From assembly GCA_037176845.1 (NCBI GenBank), contig JAYKXP010000070.1, positions 1 through 64,000 of the forward strand: a stretch of 64,000 bases of DNA. Direction: 5' to 3'. Source of the DNA: Paramarasmius palmivorus. Lineage: Eukaryota > Basidiomycota > Agaricomycetes > Agaricales > Marasmiaceae. The translations under genes were made by a program, and so were the position numbers. Positions 36,483 through 47,749 of this stretch are shown one piece after another (position 1 is the first letter of the stretch; the number at the start of each line of letters is the position of its first letter). Under the pieces are notes generated by a model that saw only the letters and a program-made list of their open reading frames with translations, was not told the origin of the DNA and searched no databases.

Positions 36483-37522
36483 ATGACCTATCGCACGGCC
36501 ATTACAATCACTACTACCCCCGCAAATCCAACGCCCTCCAACTCTCTTTCTCCAATTTCACCTACGGACAGGCCCCGCTTTCAGCTCATTGAAGAGCGGC
36601 GGACATACTACGTTACTTCGGACGTACCCGTTTCCCAGTGGGAGCATCGGGACATCGCCAACGTTCTCAAACTTCCGGAGGTTTCAGAGAGTGACAAAGT
36701 AACCGGCTCACATTTTCCTCGAAGTAAATCTCAGAACGAGACCCAGATGCCGACTGCCCTCAGTCCCCTCTCATCGCCGAGCCCGCCTCGCCCTCGATCT
36801 ATTCAGGACATGCCCATCTCTCCACCCAACCCCAATAGTCGGTATCAGAGCCGTAGGCACAGTCGGCCTCTTGGCCTACCGGCCATTATGAACACACGGA
36901 CACCACCTAACTCGCCTAGTGTGCCTCCTCGTGCAAAAATACTGTTCTATCATAAGCACGACCCTCATTACGGCTTCACCAACTTCTCTGCTCACCCAGT
37001 CTTCTACAAGGGCAAGAGATACCCGACCAGTGAACATCTCTTCCAATCATTTAAGGTATGAAGTCTTCTCGTGAGCTCAGCTTACATTCTAATCTCGTCT
37101 AGTTTGAACACAAACCTGCACTTGTGGAACGTATCAGGACAGTCTCGGAGAGGCCGAGCGACGCTTTCTCCGAGGCTCGTCGCCTTCAGCATGAAGTCAG
37201 ACCCGACTGGAGGTCCGTGAACATTGAGAAGGTGAGCAAACAACCATATGATAACCCGAAGCACCTGTTCACGTCTCTCGAGATGGATGTGGCACTTTAC
37301 CACAAATTCACGCAACATCACGATCTTAAGCAAGAATTGCTTGGTACTGGAGATGCTGAGCTTGTTGAGGTACCATATTCTCAGCTCCGCTATATCAAAC
37401 GCTGACATATCAACTAGGATTCCGACAAGGATGCTTTCTGGGGCGTCGGTCAGGATCGACGTGGCCGTAATGAGCTAGGCAAGGCATTGGAGAGGCTGCG
37501 GTCGCAGCTTCGTGGGTTTTAG
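36483..37522 (+). CDS. NADAR-domain protein (YbiA-like ADP-ribose glycosidase fold)
   Basis: Four exons (36483-37055, 37103-37231, 37283-37369, 37418-37522) give 297 aa. The first 145 or so residues are Pro/Ser-rich and probably disordered. From about residue 150 comes the NADAR/YbiA fold: ILFYHKHDPHYGFTNFSAHP, then Y.GKRYPTSEHLFQSFKFEH, the RPDW motif, MDVALYHKFTQHHDLKQELL, LLGTGDAELVE and DAFWGVGQDRRGRNELGKAL. NADAR proteins are N-glycosidases of the ADP-ribose/riboflavin type. Some reverse ADP-ribosylation of guanine bases. The conserved EHLFQ and FWG..GRN..G residues are present, so activity is plausible. Intron 2 (51 bp) is in frame without a stop, so a retained isoform is possible. The position among PARP-like genes is notable. 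Confidence 0.88.
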
Positions 37523-37883
37523 AAGGGTTGTATATATATTAATCTTGTGTATTTTGGGATAACAGTTAACCTACATGCCTCTGGTGTTAATACAGTGTAC
37601 CTTTCACCTAGACATCATCTGCGCCAACACTTGAGTTCCAGAACGGAGCTATTCGTCATACACACGTGTAAGCCTGAAGGTGTCAATAGCACCTGTCGCA
37701 AACCGAAAAGCGTGTGATTTGCGTGTAATCAATCTCATCGAGACCACAGCTCTCTTCAAATGGCAGGGGGCAATGCCCTGGACACGAGCTTGAATTGCGA
37801 TTGTGCGTGTCAATCCTCGAGCTCTACATGCGGTGTATGGCTACTTATCCGATCCGTTCAAGCTCATGTATAACACACGCCTC

Positions 37884-37899
37884 GCGATTTATAAATCGC
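37884..37899. promoter_or_regulatory. 16-bp perfect palindrome containing a TATA core
   Basis: GCGATTTATAAATCGC reads the same on both strands and includes TTATAAAT. It sits about 30 bases before the P4 start codon and could serve as a core promoter or a dimer-binding site. Confidence 0.5.
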
Positions 37900-37927
37900 A
37901 TCAAGTCTGATCAACTTTCCCTTACCA

Positions 37928-39012
37928 ATGGCTACACGACACCCAGTCTCCCAAACTGCGCAGCCCAAAGCCAACCTCTGTGATGTGAGCTATCCTCCTT
38001 GAAATCGGACGGAATGCTCACGGTAATCTTTAGCAATGTCACCAGAAGCCCAAGTTCTCGAATCACAATTATTGTTCAAAGACCTGCGCCGCTCAAGCTG
38101 CATCGCAAACGGCGTCTCTTTGTAATGTGAGCCGTTTCTGTCTTGCAATATTACTCGATGGGCTGACTAGTTGGATTTAAAGTACTGTCACAAGAAGCCC
38201 AAGTTCCAAAACTTTGACTTTTGCGGCAAAACATGCGCATCCCAAGCAGGTAGTACCATGAATCAATCGTACACGCAACAGGCCCCACTAGGCAAATCCA
38301 ACACTCCCAATGTACCCTCAAACAACCAACGGTCGAACAACAAGGGACCTGCTTCCTCCAATTCAAGGAATGCAAACACTATCGATCCGATGCAGATTGC
38401 CAGTACGTCTTTCATCATGAACGAGATTATATTCTGTGTTAATGTACCCTTCGGAAGAACTCGTCGTCCAACAAATCCCTCAGCTTCAAGCCTTTCTTCC
38501 GCCGCAATTAGTGCAACCACTGATGCAACAGCAGCCAGTATATGCCCAGCCAGCTCCACAGGCCGCTCCTGCGCCGGTCCCTGTAGCTTCAGCTCAGACC
38601 CGTTCTGTTCCAGTGAACAACCCTTTCAGTGGCAGCCCTCAGCCTGCTCCCGCGGCCGACCCATTTAGTGCTGCGTTTACCTCAAGCAACCCCACAACGT
38701 TCACCGTTCAACAAAGCTCAGCCCCTGTCCGAGTCGACTGTCGCATCCCTGACTGTGGTAAACCAGTCCATGTCGACTCGCAGGGATTCAGCAGCGAGTA
38801 TTGTTCGATGAAGCATCGGGAGTAAGTGCCACTTTATCTCTTTTGGCTCGATGTCGACTGACTAGGCTGGCAGGGAAGCCGTATCGTCAGGATTAGTGTC
38901 CCCCTGCATCATGTGTCTTGAGTTGCCACAGAGCGAAGCCGATTACTTTTGTGGAAGGGCTTGCAGGGAGGAGGCGCTAGATAAACAGCTCATTCGACCA
39001 CAGGAGGATTGA
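37928..39012 (+). CDS. Cys-rich zinc-binding repeat protein without PARP domain (P4)
   Basis: Five exons (37928-37984, 38034-38126, 38183-38402, 38458-38821, 38874-39012) give 290 aa with no frame breaks. Two N-terminal repeats are nearly alike: LCDQCHQKPKFSNHNYCSKTCAAQ and LCNYCHKKPKFQNFDFCGKTCASQ (Cx2CHxKPKF..YCxKxCA). An Asn/Ser/Gln/Pro/Ala-rich linker follows. The C-terminal part has CRIPDCGKPVHVDSQGFSSEYCSMKHREEA and CIMCLELPQSEADYFCGRACREEA. The same Cys modules precede the PARP-like domains of P1 and P2, so P4 looks like the stand-alone version of that N-terminus and a candidate adaptor. Introns 1 and 2 both fall between the second Cys-containing residue pair of each repeat, showing how the repeat was duplicated. 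Confidence 0.8.
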
Positions 39013-39230
39013 TGATACAACTATTGCTATTATATTTATACACAAGTAGGACAACGATGCTGATATATGTACAAAATTGTAGATGTAGATGTGTAATGAA
39101 GTGTCAATTGTATGCAAAAGATGGCCGTCAGCGATCTATGGAATTAGGACAAGGTATAGGTTTAGGTAGAGTTTACAACAGAAAAGATAAAAATGCATGG
39201 AAAGCAGGATAGCATGAAAGCAGGAAAAGG

Positions 39231-40180
39231 TCAGAGGAATGCAATTATCGTACAATCGACTAATTTAGGGATGTAATTTTGGATAAGATAGAGCCGAAGG
39301 TAGCTATGACAGGCGATTAGTTCGTGTAGCTCCAGATGAATTATGCCGAGCAGCTCACCGTATATGGGACTAGTGGGAGCTGATTTGCAATGAGGGGCGC
39401 AGGAGTGAGTTTTAAGCTCGTCCCGTGTGTTGAAGCGCTGTCTACATTCGTAGCATTTAAAGGATCTGGAGATTCTATTAATTGATATTATAGGGAACAG
39501 AGTCAGAAACTTACTTGTCTTTACAGATATCGTGCATGTGGAGGTGGCGAGTAAGGGCCCTGAGGTTGTTCAGGGTTTCGCGGCAGCCATTACGGGGACA
39601 GACGAGTCGGATGTTCTTCATCCACTCCAAGTCGGCGCATTTCGCCCAGTGCCTCCTCACGCTGATAAAATGCGAACATTTAATGATAAAGAGTGGAGAA
39701 AAGGAACATGAGGCATACCAGGTCTTTAAGAATATCGACACGAGACTGCCTGAAAGCGGATGTTGGGTACTGAGAGAGGTGCGGTGAGACCAGAGGTCTC
39801 ATCCTCATCTCGAGTCCTGGATTCATCAAGAGAATCGCCTTCGACCAGAGTAGAAGAGCTAGAAGACCTTGAATCATCTTCCCGACCTTCAACCCTGCCC
39901 TGTACCGATTGGCTATTTCTTGCGCAGGAGTGACCTCCATAACTGCAATACTTTGAGGCCGCTTTTTCGAACGCTTGGATACGCGGGGAGCCCTGAATAA
40001 GAAAGAGCTGGCGTCGTCTTCTTCCTCGAGTGCACACATTCGCATCTGTGCGTCAAGGTCAAAGTCGGCAGGAAAATAGGCCGCATGACGCTTCGTGTTA
40101 GGATCGCAGACCACAGGCACGAAAGCCGCTGAAGGGCGCACCAAGTCATCAACATCGCAACCAAAAGAAGGGAATGCCAT
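39231..40180 (-). CDS. C2H2 zinc-finger protein
   Basis: The start is MAFPSFGCDVDD at 40180. The first exon holds an acidic stretch (EEEDD) and a basic patch (RVSKRSKKRPQ, possible nuclear signal). A Ser/Asp-rich linker (REDDSRSSSSSTLVEGD) follows in another frame after an intron near 39915-39960. Then come an exon around 39690-39745 and the C2H2 part: VCPRNGCRETLNNLRALTRHLHMH, then, after the intron preceding 39480, FKCYECRQRFNTRDELKTHSC, giving two fingers. A tail runs to the stop at 39231. Exon edges at the first two junctions are approximate. It is probably a DNA-binding regulator. It is tail-to-tail with P4. Confidence 0.7.
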
Positions 40181-40189
40181 GACAAGACA

Positions 40190-40924
40190 AATAGAGAGTG
40201 AGTGTGAAACTTGATGCTAGAATCGAGATGGGTGAGACGCCAGTTCTGGGGAAAGTATCTGAGACACTTGCCTACTTATACGATATCGCCATCAATGTGG
40301 CCTACTCATTGTCCAGGAAAGGCAAAAAAGCCATAGATACGACCGAGGGCCCAAGCATTGTCGATGCTGCCACAGTCCAAATCCACGTAGAGAAGTCACG
40401 TTTTGCCATTGTCCCACAGAATCAAAGGCTCGACATCTCGACAACATGCAGATCCAGAGGGTATTGTTCGCCAGAAGTATCGCCGAGTTCGTCGCGACCA
40501 ACCATTGTCCTTATAGGATCCATTTCCGGACGACGATTGGCGAGGGCCACTTTCCAACAGCGCTCTGTAGTTCAAGGAATGCGAAATGTCCCACTCGCTC
40601 ACTTCTGAGACGTGCTCAACATGTATCTCCATCTAGAGTTTGGCAATGGAACAGAAGTGAGTTTTTTTTGTAAATTAAGATTTGAACAGCATACCGGGTT
40701 TAAAAAATTAATTCCTAATCAAATCGAATACCTGTCTTCAACGTTTTACAGAATACCGAGCGATGTTCTGGCGCTTTGCGTTCGGGCTACTGTGATGCAT
40801 GATCGTCAGAGAGAAGAGGTCACGGCGGTGACGCGACTCTCGACGATTCTCGGCAGCGACCAGGTCCAACTTCCAGACTCCTCAGCGCTCAGCCTGGGCT
40901 CACGCCTCTTATTTTCCTACCACC
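40190..40924. other. Intergenic region before COQ4
   Basis: A 136-codon frame (40198-40608, +) and an 118-codon frame (40612-40965, +) are open but lack motifs that I recognise. They could be exons of an unrecognised short gene or chance. The rest is the probable COQ4 upstream region. Confidence 0.35.
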
Positions 40925-41882
40925 ATGGCCTGTTCAATTTATACAAGGTCTTCCCGTCGAATTGATCTCTACGATTTCTCAAAACGCACCAAGTTCGCGT
41001 CGATGGGTTAACTCACCCGCTTATCCCGGTCACATACCCTTGAATTGGTTCGAAAATGCATTTTTGGCAGTAGGGTCTGGGTTAATGGCTTTGGCTGATC
41101 CAAAGCGTGGAGGTGCGTCTCAACATTATGTGTTGTCATTCTCTTCTGACTTGATAATCTGCAATAGATATGGTAGCTGCACTTGGAGAGACAACCGCAG
41201 GACCAGCTCTACCGCGTCTACGCGACATCATGCTTAAAAGCCCTGAAGGCAGACAAATCCTGAAGGACAGACCAAGAATCAACACCGACACCGTCGATAT
41301 GGCAGCATTGGCCAAGCTTCCCGAAGGTACCTTTGGTCGCTCATACATTACATGGCTAGAGAGAACTGGCGTCACCCCGGACACACGAGAACCCGTAAGC
41401 TCCGTATCCCCAAGACCAGAAATCCCACCAATGACCACCTTATCCCTGCCAAGGTTCACTACATCGACGATCCAGAGCTGGCCTACGTGATGCAACGCTA
41501 TCGCGAGTGTCATGACTTGTATCACTGCATTACCCACTTTCCGGTCAACGTAGAGTCCGAACTCGCGGTAAAATACTTTGAGTTTGCAAATTTGGGGCTT
41601 CCCCTTGCTGGGTTTTCCGCATTGTTCGGACCTCTACGACTGAATGCAACCAAACGAGATCGGTTGTTCCGGGAGTATGTTCCGTGGGCGCTAAAATGTG
41701 GAAGTAGTGCGCGTTGCCTGATAACTGTGTATTGGGAGAAGAGATGGGAACAAAAGACTGAGGATATCAGAAGGGAGCTCGGTATAACGGAGGCACCTCC
41801 AGCGAGGTGGGGGAAGCCCTTGAACGAGGCAAAGAAGGCGGCCGAGATGAAGCAGAAGAAAATGACTGCAGATGTGGTCTGA
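40925..41882 (+). CDS. COQ4: Ubiquinone biosynthesis protein Coq4
   Basis: Four exons (40925-40947, 40994-41112, 41168-41394, 41454-41882) give 265 aa. The short N-terminus (MACSIYT..SRRW) is Ser/Arg-rich, as in a mitochondrial presequence. Family landmarks follow in order: YPGHIPLNWFENAFLAVGSG, DPKRGDMVAALGETT, GRQILKDRPRI and GRSYITWLERTGVTPDTREP. Then comes the metal-binding HDxxH motif in RYRECHDLYHCITHFPV, with the downstream Glu of VESELAVKYFEFANLGLPL. Coq4 is a mitochondrial inner-membrane matrix-side protein that organises the coenzyme Q synthesis complex and has been linked to C1 decarboxylation/hydroxylation of the ring. The length matches the family. The first intron (46 bp) is inferred from the frame. 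Everything indicates a working gene. Confidence 0.93.
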
Positions 41883-42370
41883 TTCTGTGGGGCTTCGTGT
41901 TTGTGTTTTCTCCCCATCACTTCTTAGGCGCAGGTAGAATTGTACTATACGGATGTTATAATCTGAATATGTTATTTCTGTTATCACTGGGTCCACCTTA
42001 GCACGAAGAGAAGAACTTTAATATGCCCGGCGTTGTTCGCTCGCTAAGGAGGAGCATGGGATGTATGTATTCCAGGAACGTTCGTTGAAAATGAATCGCC
42101 TTGTGGCGTTCAGGTGTTCCGCTTGCTTTACAGAACGAACCTGGTGGATGCGATTCACAAGAAGATGAGCCTTGCGCTTGCTGATCCTCGGCGAATAAAG
42201 AAATCTTATTCGTGCCTGGAATATTCTAACACGGTACTGTTCATACATATGATACGACGACCGGAAGAGCCGGTGTCCCATGAGATCCTTCCTAGCTCGT
42301 CCTTAATGAAATACTTTCCGTCAGAATGTACAGGAACCCGGGATTACGAACGAATCACATACCCAAGAGA
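41883..42370. other. Intergenic region
   Basis: Contains the 3' region shared by two convergent genes. An open frame at 42114-42404 (+) has no motif. Confidence 0.4.
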
Positions 42371-42967
42371 TCATGACGAGAGGCCAGTGGATGATAGGCC
42401 ATGACCCGAGGACGGCCATCCCAATATCTTTTTCTGGAGCGGTCTACCTCTTGGTGGTTCCTCCAGGTCAGCTATTGATAGAGACACGTTTTCCGTTTTA
42501 GAGTTTCTATATGTGGCGTCATGGTAGGCGTCGATGGGATCATGACGAAGCTCTTGCTGGCAAGACTCTTGAAACACGGGCAGATAGTCGTCGGTAGGTG
42601 GATCTGGCGGGTAGTCGGGATCCGACTCGTCACTTTCATGGGATGAAAGTGAGTACCGGTCATTTTCGTTGTCGTCCTCATCTTCGTTCCCGTAAAGCTC
42701 GTAGAGTTCGATATCCTCTTCCTCTTCGTCGCTCCTGTACTGATGACTATCCATATCATTGTTAGGTGACAAAGGTCCATCAAGTCTGAGCTATACACAC
42801 CTCTCAGCATCATCATCGGGTAACTCTTTGTCCGAGTCCGATGAGGAGTCAATGAAATAAAAGCTGGACAAGATATCCTGAATATCGTCCTCGTCGCGAG
42901 CGTCGTAGGGGGCCATCGTCTCTAGATGGTGAGAGAGGGTAGAGTTGTACAAAGAGGAGACCATCAT
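42371..42967 (-). CDS. Acidic protein of unknown function
   Basis: Two exons (42967-42801 and 42746-42371) give 180 aa. The first has DARDEDDIQDILSSF and FIDSSSDSDKELPDDD. The second has SDEEEEDIELYELYGNEDED and further Asp/Glu/Ser-rich sequence, ending with a more basic, Gly/Pro/Ser tail (PPRGRPLQKKILGWPSSGHG). The protein is highly charged and probably disordered. I do not recognise a domain. The intron (42747-42800) is supported because it joins two acidic frames in phase 2. Confidence 0.55.
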
Positions 42968-43435
42968 TGCAAGAACATGAGTCGAGACCAGGAGAGGAGA
43001 TGGCGGAGAGTACCAAATTAGGTACAGTGCGGGACATCTGGGTTGACGCAGAGAGATCGCGCTCTTTTAAATAGGATCACGTTTGAAAAATTGTCAGGAT
43101 GCTATATGGGTAGGATCCTGCTGCTAGGTATTTTAGGTTAACAAAGCTGGATTGGCTTTCAGAGTTAGAGAAGAACACACGTGTGGATTCGGGGGTTCTG
43201 AGTACCCCATGGGCATGATGAGAAGATTTAATCTAAGGGTTCATTTTCGAGGGCGCTTCGAGAGTATCCGAGTATCCAGAATCTAGGTTTTAAAGGGGAA
43301 ATGTACTCTTGATCCAAGGAATTTGCCTTACAGATTGTAAATGGGGCAGATGGTCGAGAGGCAAGCCTTAGGTTTGTGGAGAACAAACAGAGCACATCGC
43401 GGACACGTGGTCGCACATCTTTCCTTCTTACCGCC

Positions 43436-44537
43436 ATGGTGTCATTTGCAGAATTCTCCGCCTGGATCAATATTGAGGGTCACAAAGCCCAAGAATACGG
43501 AGTCGAAGTTTCCGAGGCAGAAAAGACTGTCACTTGCTGGATTCCGTCAGAAGAAGGAAAGGTATGTGACTTGTTCGGTTACCGTCGAACCCTGTGTAAC
43601 AGATTGCATAGGCATTCGAGATATGCTGGGACGACAGCTCCAGATTTTCGGCTACCACTGGAAGTGTTCGCGTGGATGGAAACCTCTGCGGTCGTGAGAT
43701 TAGGCTGATTGACCAAACACGTTGTTCACGACGGAGAGGTATCAGGGTGTCTTCGAATATGATTAGGCCTTTCATATTTTCTCGCGTAAAAACTACTGGT
43801 AAGCAATCTTTTCCCCCTTTACACGAATCGTCTTCTCACCCTACAAAGATGATGACAACGATGTTACGGCCTCGAGCTCAAACACTGCCGAAGTTGGAGA
43901 GATCTCTGTAGCCATCATAAGGACACGCGTGCTCACGAAATCGAGTGGCAAACCAAAGACGCACCACATACCCCATTCGCAGACATTTCATGAGAAATCG
44001 AAAAAAGCAATAGATCACCAAACTTCGTACGACTCCAGCTCTCCCTCTCTCTTTTCATCTCAATGATCAACTCAACCTAGTTTTGGGGAGGCTGTGGTTT
44101 CCACAACTACTAAATGGAAATCACAGCATTATGGCAGTACGGTTGCGACATTCCGTTTCAAATACAGGCCTCTAGGTTCGCCTATACCGACTTACAGATG
44201 TATCGACACTGACGGGTTCAATAGCTATGCTTCAAGCAAACGGGATTGCGTCGCCGCCGTCGCCAACACGCAAAAGACCTTTAGATGTGCACCCTGATGA
44301 TGTCATTGAGATTAGCGATGGCTCTGGGGAAGAACAAGAGCTTGAGCGTTTGCAGGTGAGTGACTGGAGATTATCTCACAAAACTTTAGATTCACTGAGG
44401 CGTTTTCTTTCAAGGCTCGCGTAGAGGAGTTAGAAGCTAGGCGATCGCGGAAGAGGATAAAGGCTGAGTCAGGGGTGAAAAAGGAAGTCAAAAGAGAACC
44501 TATCATAGGAGGCTTCATTGATTTGACAGAATCTTGA
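43436..44537 (+). CDS. DUF7918-type fungal protein
   Basis: Six exons (43436-43561, 43612-43798, 43849-44026, 44081-44175, 44225-44355, 44415-44537) give 279 aa with all phases closing. The N-terminal domain starts MVSFAEFSAWINIEGH and continues AEKTVTCWIPSEEGK, AFEICWDD and VRVDGNLCGREIR, then IRPFIFSRVKTTD. This is the beta-rich layout of the very common Agaricomycete DUF7918 family, whose function is unknown. The C-terminal tail has DVIEISDGSGEEQELERL, a short coiled segment, VKKEVKREP and a final FIDLTES. EISD and IDLTE resemble SUMO-interacting motifs and VKKE a SUMOylation site, which suggests a nuclear role (inference). Its 3' half was copied upstream of array genes D and E. Confidence 0.8.
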
Positions 44538-44820
44538 CTATGGTGCGTCATCTCTTGCTGAAAATTCAAGAAATCTTTGCACTCACCTTGCGCAATCCCT
44601 CCAGCGCCTTCATCGATACCTTGGAAGACTGGCAATGACTATACAGATACCCTTAACATACGAATCTCCTTTTTTCTCTGATCTGTTCCTTTTCTCTCGA
44701 GCCAGCAGATGACCAGTGCCACCCGGCCTATACTGCGGCTACTTCGAAGCTCAAATTCTCGCTATGATTCACCCATATAGTAAAATTTCCCACATCTGGA
44801 CATTCACCCCCACCATCACC

Positions 44821-47045
44821 ATGGGCCAACGGCACCAAGCATTTCTGATCGTTCGTTTAACTCCTACATCCTCTGAGGGCCAGCAGCCCAGATCATACTA
44901 TCGCTGTGTCAGTGCATTGCACCACCAGTCGTGCTATGGGCATCTTCCTGTCGCAGCCACGCGTCGCTTCCTCAATCTCCTGAAGAACCCTGAAAACGCC
45001 GCAATCGTTCGAGATGAGATACACCGGGCACACGGAAGGTACGGCCGGCAGGGCGACGAACCGGACGTACCTGAATCAGCATTCCCATATACCAAGTTCC
45101 TACTGGTCCAAGCTTTCAACATGGATATCGACAATCCCTTCGGTGCATACGCGAGTGGAGTAGGGTTTGAGGACTCTTTTCTGAACCCCAATATTGGGTG
45201 GTTTGGCTATGGTAAGTCAATAACTTTGATACGTTTCCATCAAATCTAATCCCATGATCAACGAGGACAGACAATCACAATGGCGTCACCGTTATCGATA
45301 TCAGTGACCCCTTGAATCCGGCCTACTGCCACAGCAAAGGTCGTGGTAGAGTCCTTGATGCTGATGAGTATATTGGCGAATACCGACAGGTATTCATTGG
45401 AGACACGGTGCTCGAGGTAGTCCAAGGCTATATCGCTTCGTTGAAGGACGAACGAGTTATTACAGCAGACGTTTTGTCTCAAGTATGGCCCCAAAGTTTC
45501 TATCCCCACTACCCACATCCAAAGGAGGAGCCAGCATCGACAACTCAGCCAGCAGAAGAATGTTCCACAACGACAATTCCTCCGCTCGCCGACATCGCTC
45601 TGAAACAGGTTATCGAACATTGCATCTCCAATGACACTTTCGAACCGCTCGAGACACTGGCAGACATGCCTGGCAAGATAGAGTCTATCTCAGTCGCTCT
45701 GTTTTCGCAAGGGCCTCTTCCTGATTCGGCGGGCATAATCATGGATCGAGTACTTCAGTACGAGCTCCAGAACAATGGAGGCTTGGTCGACCTGTCGTCT
45801 GCACGTTGCACATTCACCGCGAATGTAATCCGTACAGTCGTCACCCGACTTCCCTCTGACGCCGTGAAAGCAATTGACCTCACGGGCTCGCAGACCATCA
45901 CCATAGAGGTCATCATTGACATTCTCACTATCTTTCCGAGTTTGATACGACTCACCCTTCTTGATACCAATGTTACCGACGAACAAGTCGTCGATCTTTT
46001 GTACACCTGGCCCAAACTGTTCTACCATATCCAGGATTTCATCCATCCTACCCTTCTAGTCCATCGCCCCCCACCGTCAGCAGCACTTCCTGATGATGAC
46101 GATCGTCATAATCGGATGTATCCTTCACGCCTTTCCTGCTTTGTCCCGGCCTTACCTAAACTTAAAGCTCTACCTGATGATCCAGAGGAGCTGCACGCTC
46201 TCCACCAGCAGGTTTTCTCCGGTCCCGAGAGCTTCACAGTCATGTTCACTGGCGGAAATCTCCCTACCTCCGGATTAGGACCTGCAGTTGCATCCATCCC
46301 CTTCTTCTACCCCGAAAAGGTCTTACGAGGGCTCATCAAATGTCTTGATGTTTTTTATCTTCACCGGTGGGAGGATATATTCTTTCCCATTTCATATTGC
46401 GAAGCCATTTAGCGCCCTCGATGGCTCTCTCTGTCGCAACGCCTATCCAGCCACGGCCTTCAATTCCTTCAACGTTCCCCGAAGATTCGGAGGATAGACT
46501 GCGTTGGCTTGCATCGTTCAATTGGGAATGTGCCCATTGGTGGAACTTATGACAGGTTTCTGGCTCATGGGTGGCTGTTTGTACTGGATTACAGTTCCAG
46601 GAAAGATAAGGCTTGGTATGGGTTTATTAGGATCGACGAAGAGGCTCGTCGTGCATCGTTACTTGATGCGGTAGAGGCTGCAAGGAGAGCTCAGAAGGAA
46701 AAGAAGGAAGATACCATGATTTCTGGTGATAAAGAGAAGGATAACAAACAGACCAAATACGAGTTAGAGTCGGCTGTTGAGCGGCGGTTGGCGGCTTTGG
46801 CCTTGGATGCCATGAAGGTGTATGATATTCGAGGGTTCGCAGACGCTGTTGAAAAGGAAGGTAGACCTAGACCCAGCGAAGATGTGATGGCCGCGTTCGA
46901 AGAGATCATTGGTGGGAATAAATATCCCATCCCCGAACAAACATCTCCGCCATATCCGTTCAGGGTGATGGAATTGGGAGAGGCGCAGGTTTTATTCCGA
47001 GTCCTGATAGGTGAAGTTAATTTATTCCACGCTGATCGCATGTAA
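44821..47045 (+). pseudogene. MGQRHQAF family, copy C (two frameshifts)
   Basis: Exon 1 is 44821-45211 (391 bases, same as in D and E). The intron is 45212-45270, and exon 2 starts DNHNGVTVIDISDPLNPAYC. The frame is open through the central region (SLKDERVITADVLSQVWP, DMPGKIESISVALF, LTLLDTNVTDEQVVDLLYTW) to FYPEKVLRGLIKCLDVF. The frame then breaks near 46388 and again near 46508, where one extra C separates DSEDRLRW from LHRSIGNVPI. After that it runs open to the normal C-terminus (DAVEKEGRPRPS..). About 250 C-terminal codons stay readable. If the two indels were sequencing errors the gene would be whole. It lies 284 bases downstream of the DUF7918 gene. Confidence 0.85.
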
Positions 47046-47094
47046 AGTACTGTATTCTATTGAGTTTTCTTTAAGTACCTCACCATGAATGTGA

Positions 47095-47480
47095 ATTTTG
47101 AGTCTCACGCTACCCCGTACCCCGACAGACGCGACGTGTATCACTTGAAGGCAACCCTCATTCACCTCTCATTTCAAAGCAAGCAGGGACACATAGTTTG
47201 GAGGAGGGCACTACTTCCAAAGCCAGCGCAAAAACCAAAGCGAGTTCAGTAGAGGTATCAATGCTTCAAGAAAAGAACCACAATCTTCTTTGAATTACCG
47301 GTGACTTCGAGGAACAAGCAGTGTGGAGTGATTGCAAGTGAGTGACACGATTTTCACCAAAATTCTTACGACTGAAGCGAAGGGGTCGCAAAGGGGGAAT
47401 CTGGGAAGAAGACGAAGACCAACCGAGAAAAGATTAGAAATGGTACCTATTGATTCTGACAGAATCCTGACCATGTATGG
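47095..47480 (+). pseudogene. Decayed copy of the DUF7918 gene 3' half, upstream of copy D
   Basis: The order of short matches follows the 3' part of the DUF7918 gene (about 44215-44540). They are a GAGTTCAGTAGAG..ATGCTTCAAG stretch near 47250, GAGGAACAAG then a GTGAGTGAC donor near 47310-47345, GAAGCGAAGG.GGTCGC near 47377, and ATTGATT.TGACAGAATC.TGAC near 47450-47473, which matches the codons for the protein end (FIDLTES). Many substitutions are present and no frame survives. It marks the left end of the duplicated unit that produced copy D. Confidence 0.6.
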
Positions 47481-47685
47481 TGCGTTATTTTGCCTTCAGG
47501 TAAGCTTTGCCCTTACCTTGGCCATAGAGTCGATATCGATACCCGGAATACAGAATCGGACATGCAGGAACCCGGACAAGCATTGGAGCGGAGGCCTCCT
47601 TTTGTTCTCTGTCGTGCGGTGATCCTTTCTCTTGAATCAGCGGACGACCGGTGCATATGAGGCTTCGAGTTCTCGACCTTCTTTT

Positions 47686-47702
47686 CCCTATATATATATA
47701 TA
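47686..47702 (+). promoter_or_regulatory. TATA element of copy D
   Basis: An alternating TA run 50-65 bases upstream of the copy D ATG, directly followed by AAGCTTC, which recurs at the same place before copy E (50560-50569). Confidence 0.5.
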
Positions 47703-47749
47703 AGCTTCTTATTCCCGTCCTCTCTTCTCATCTTCATTCAATCACCATC

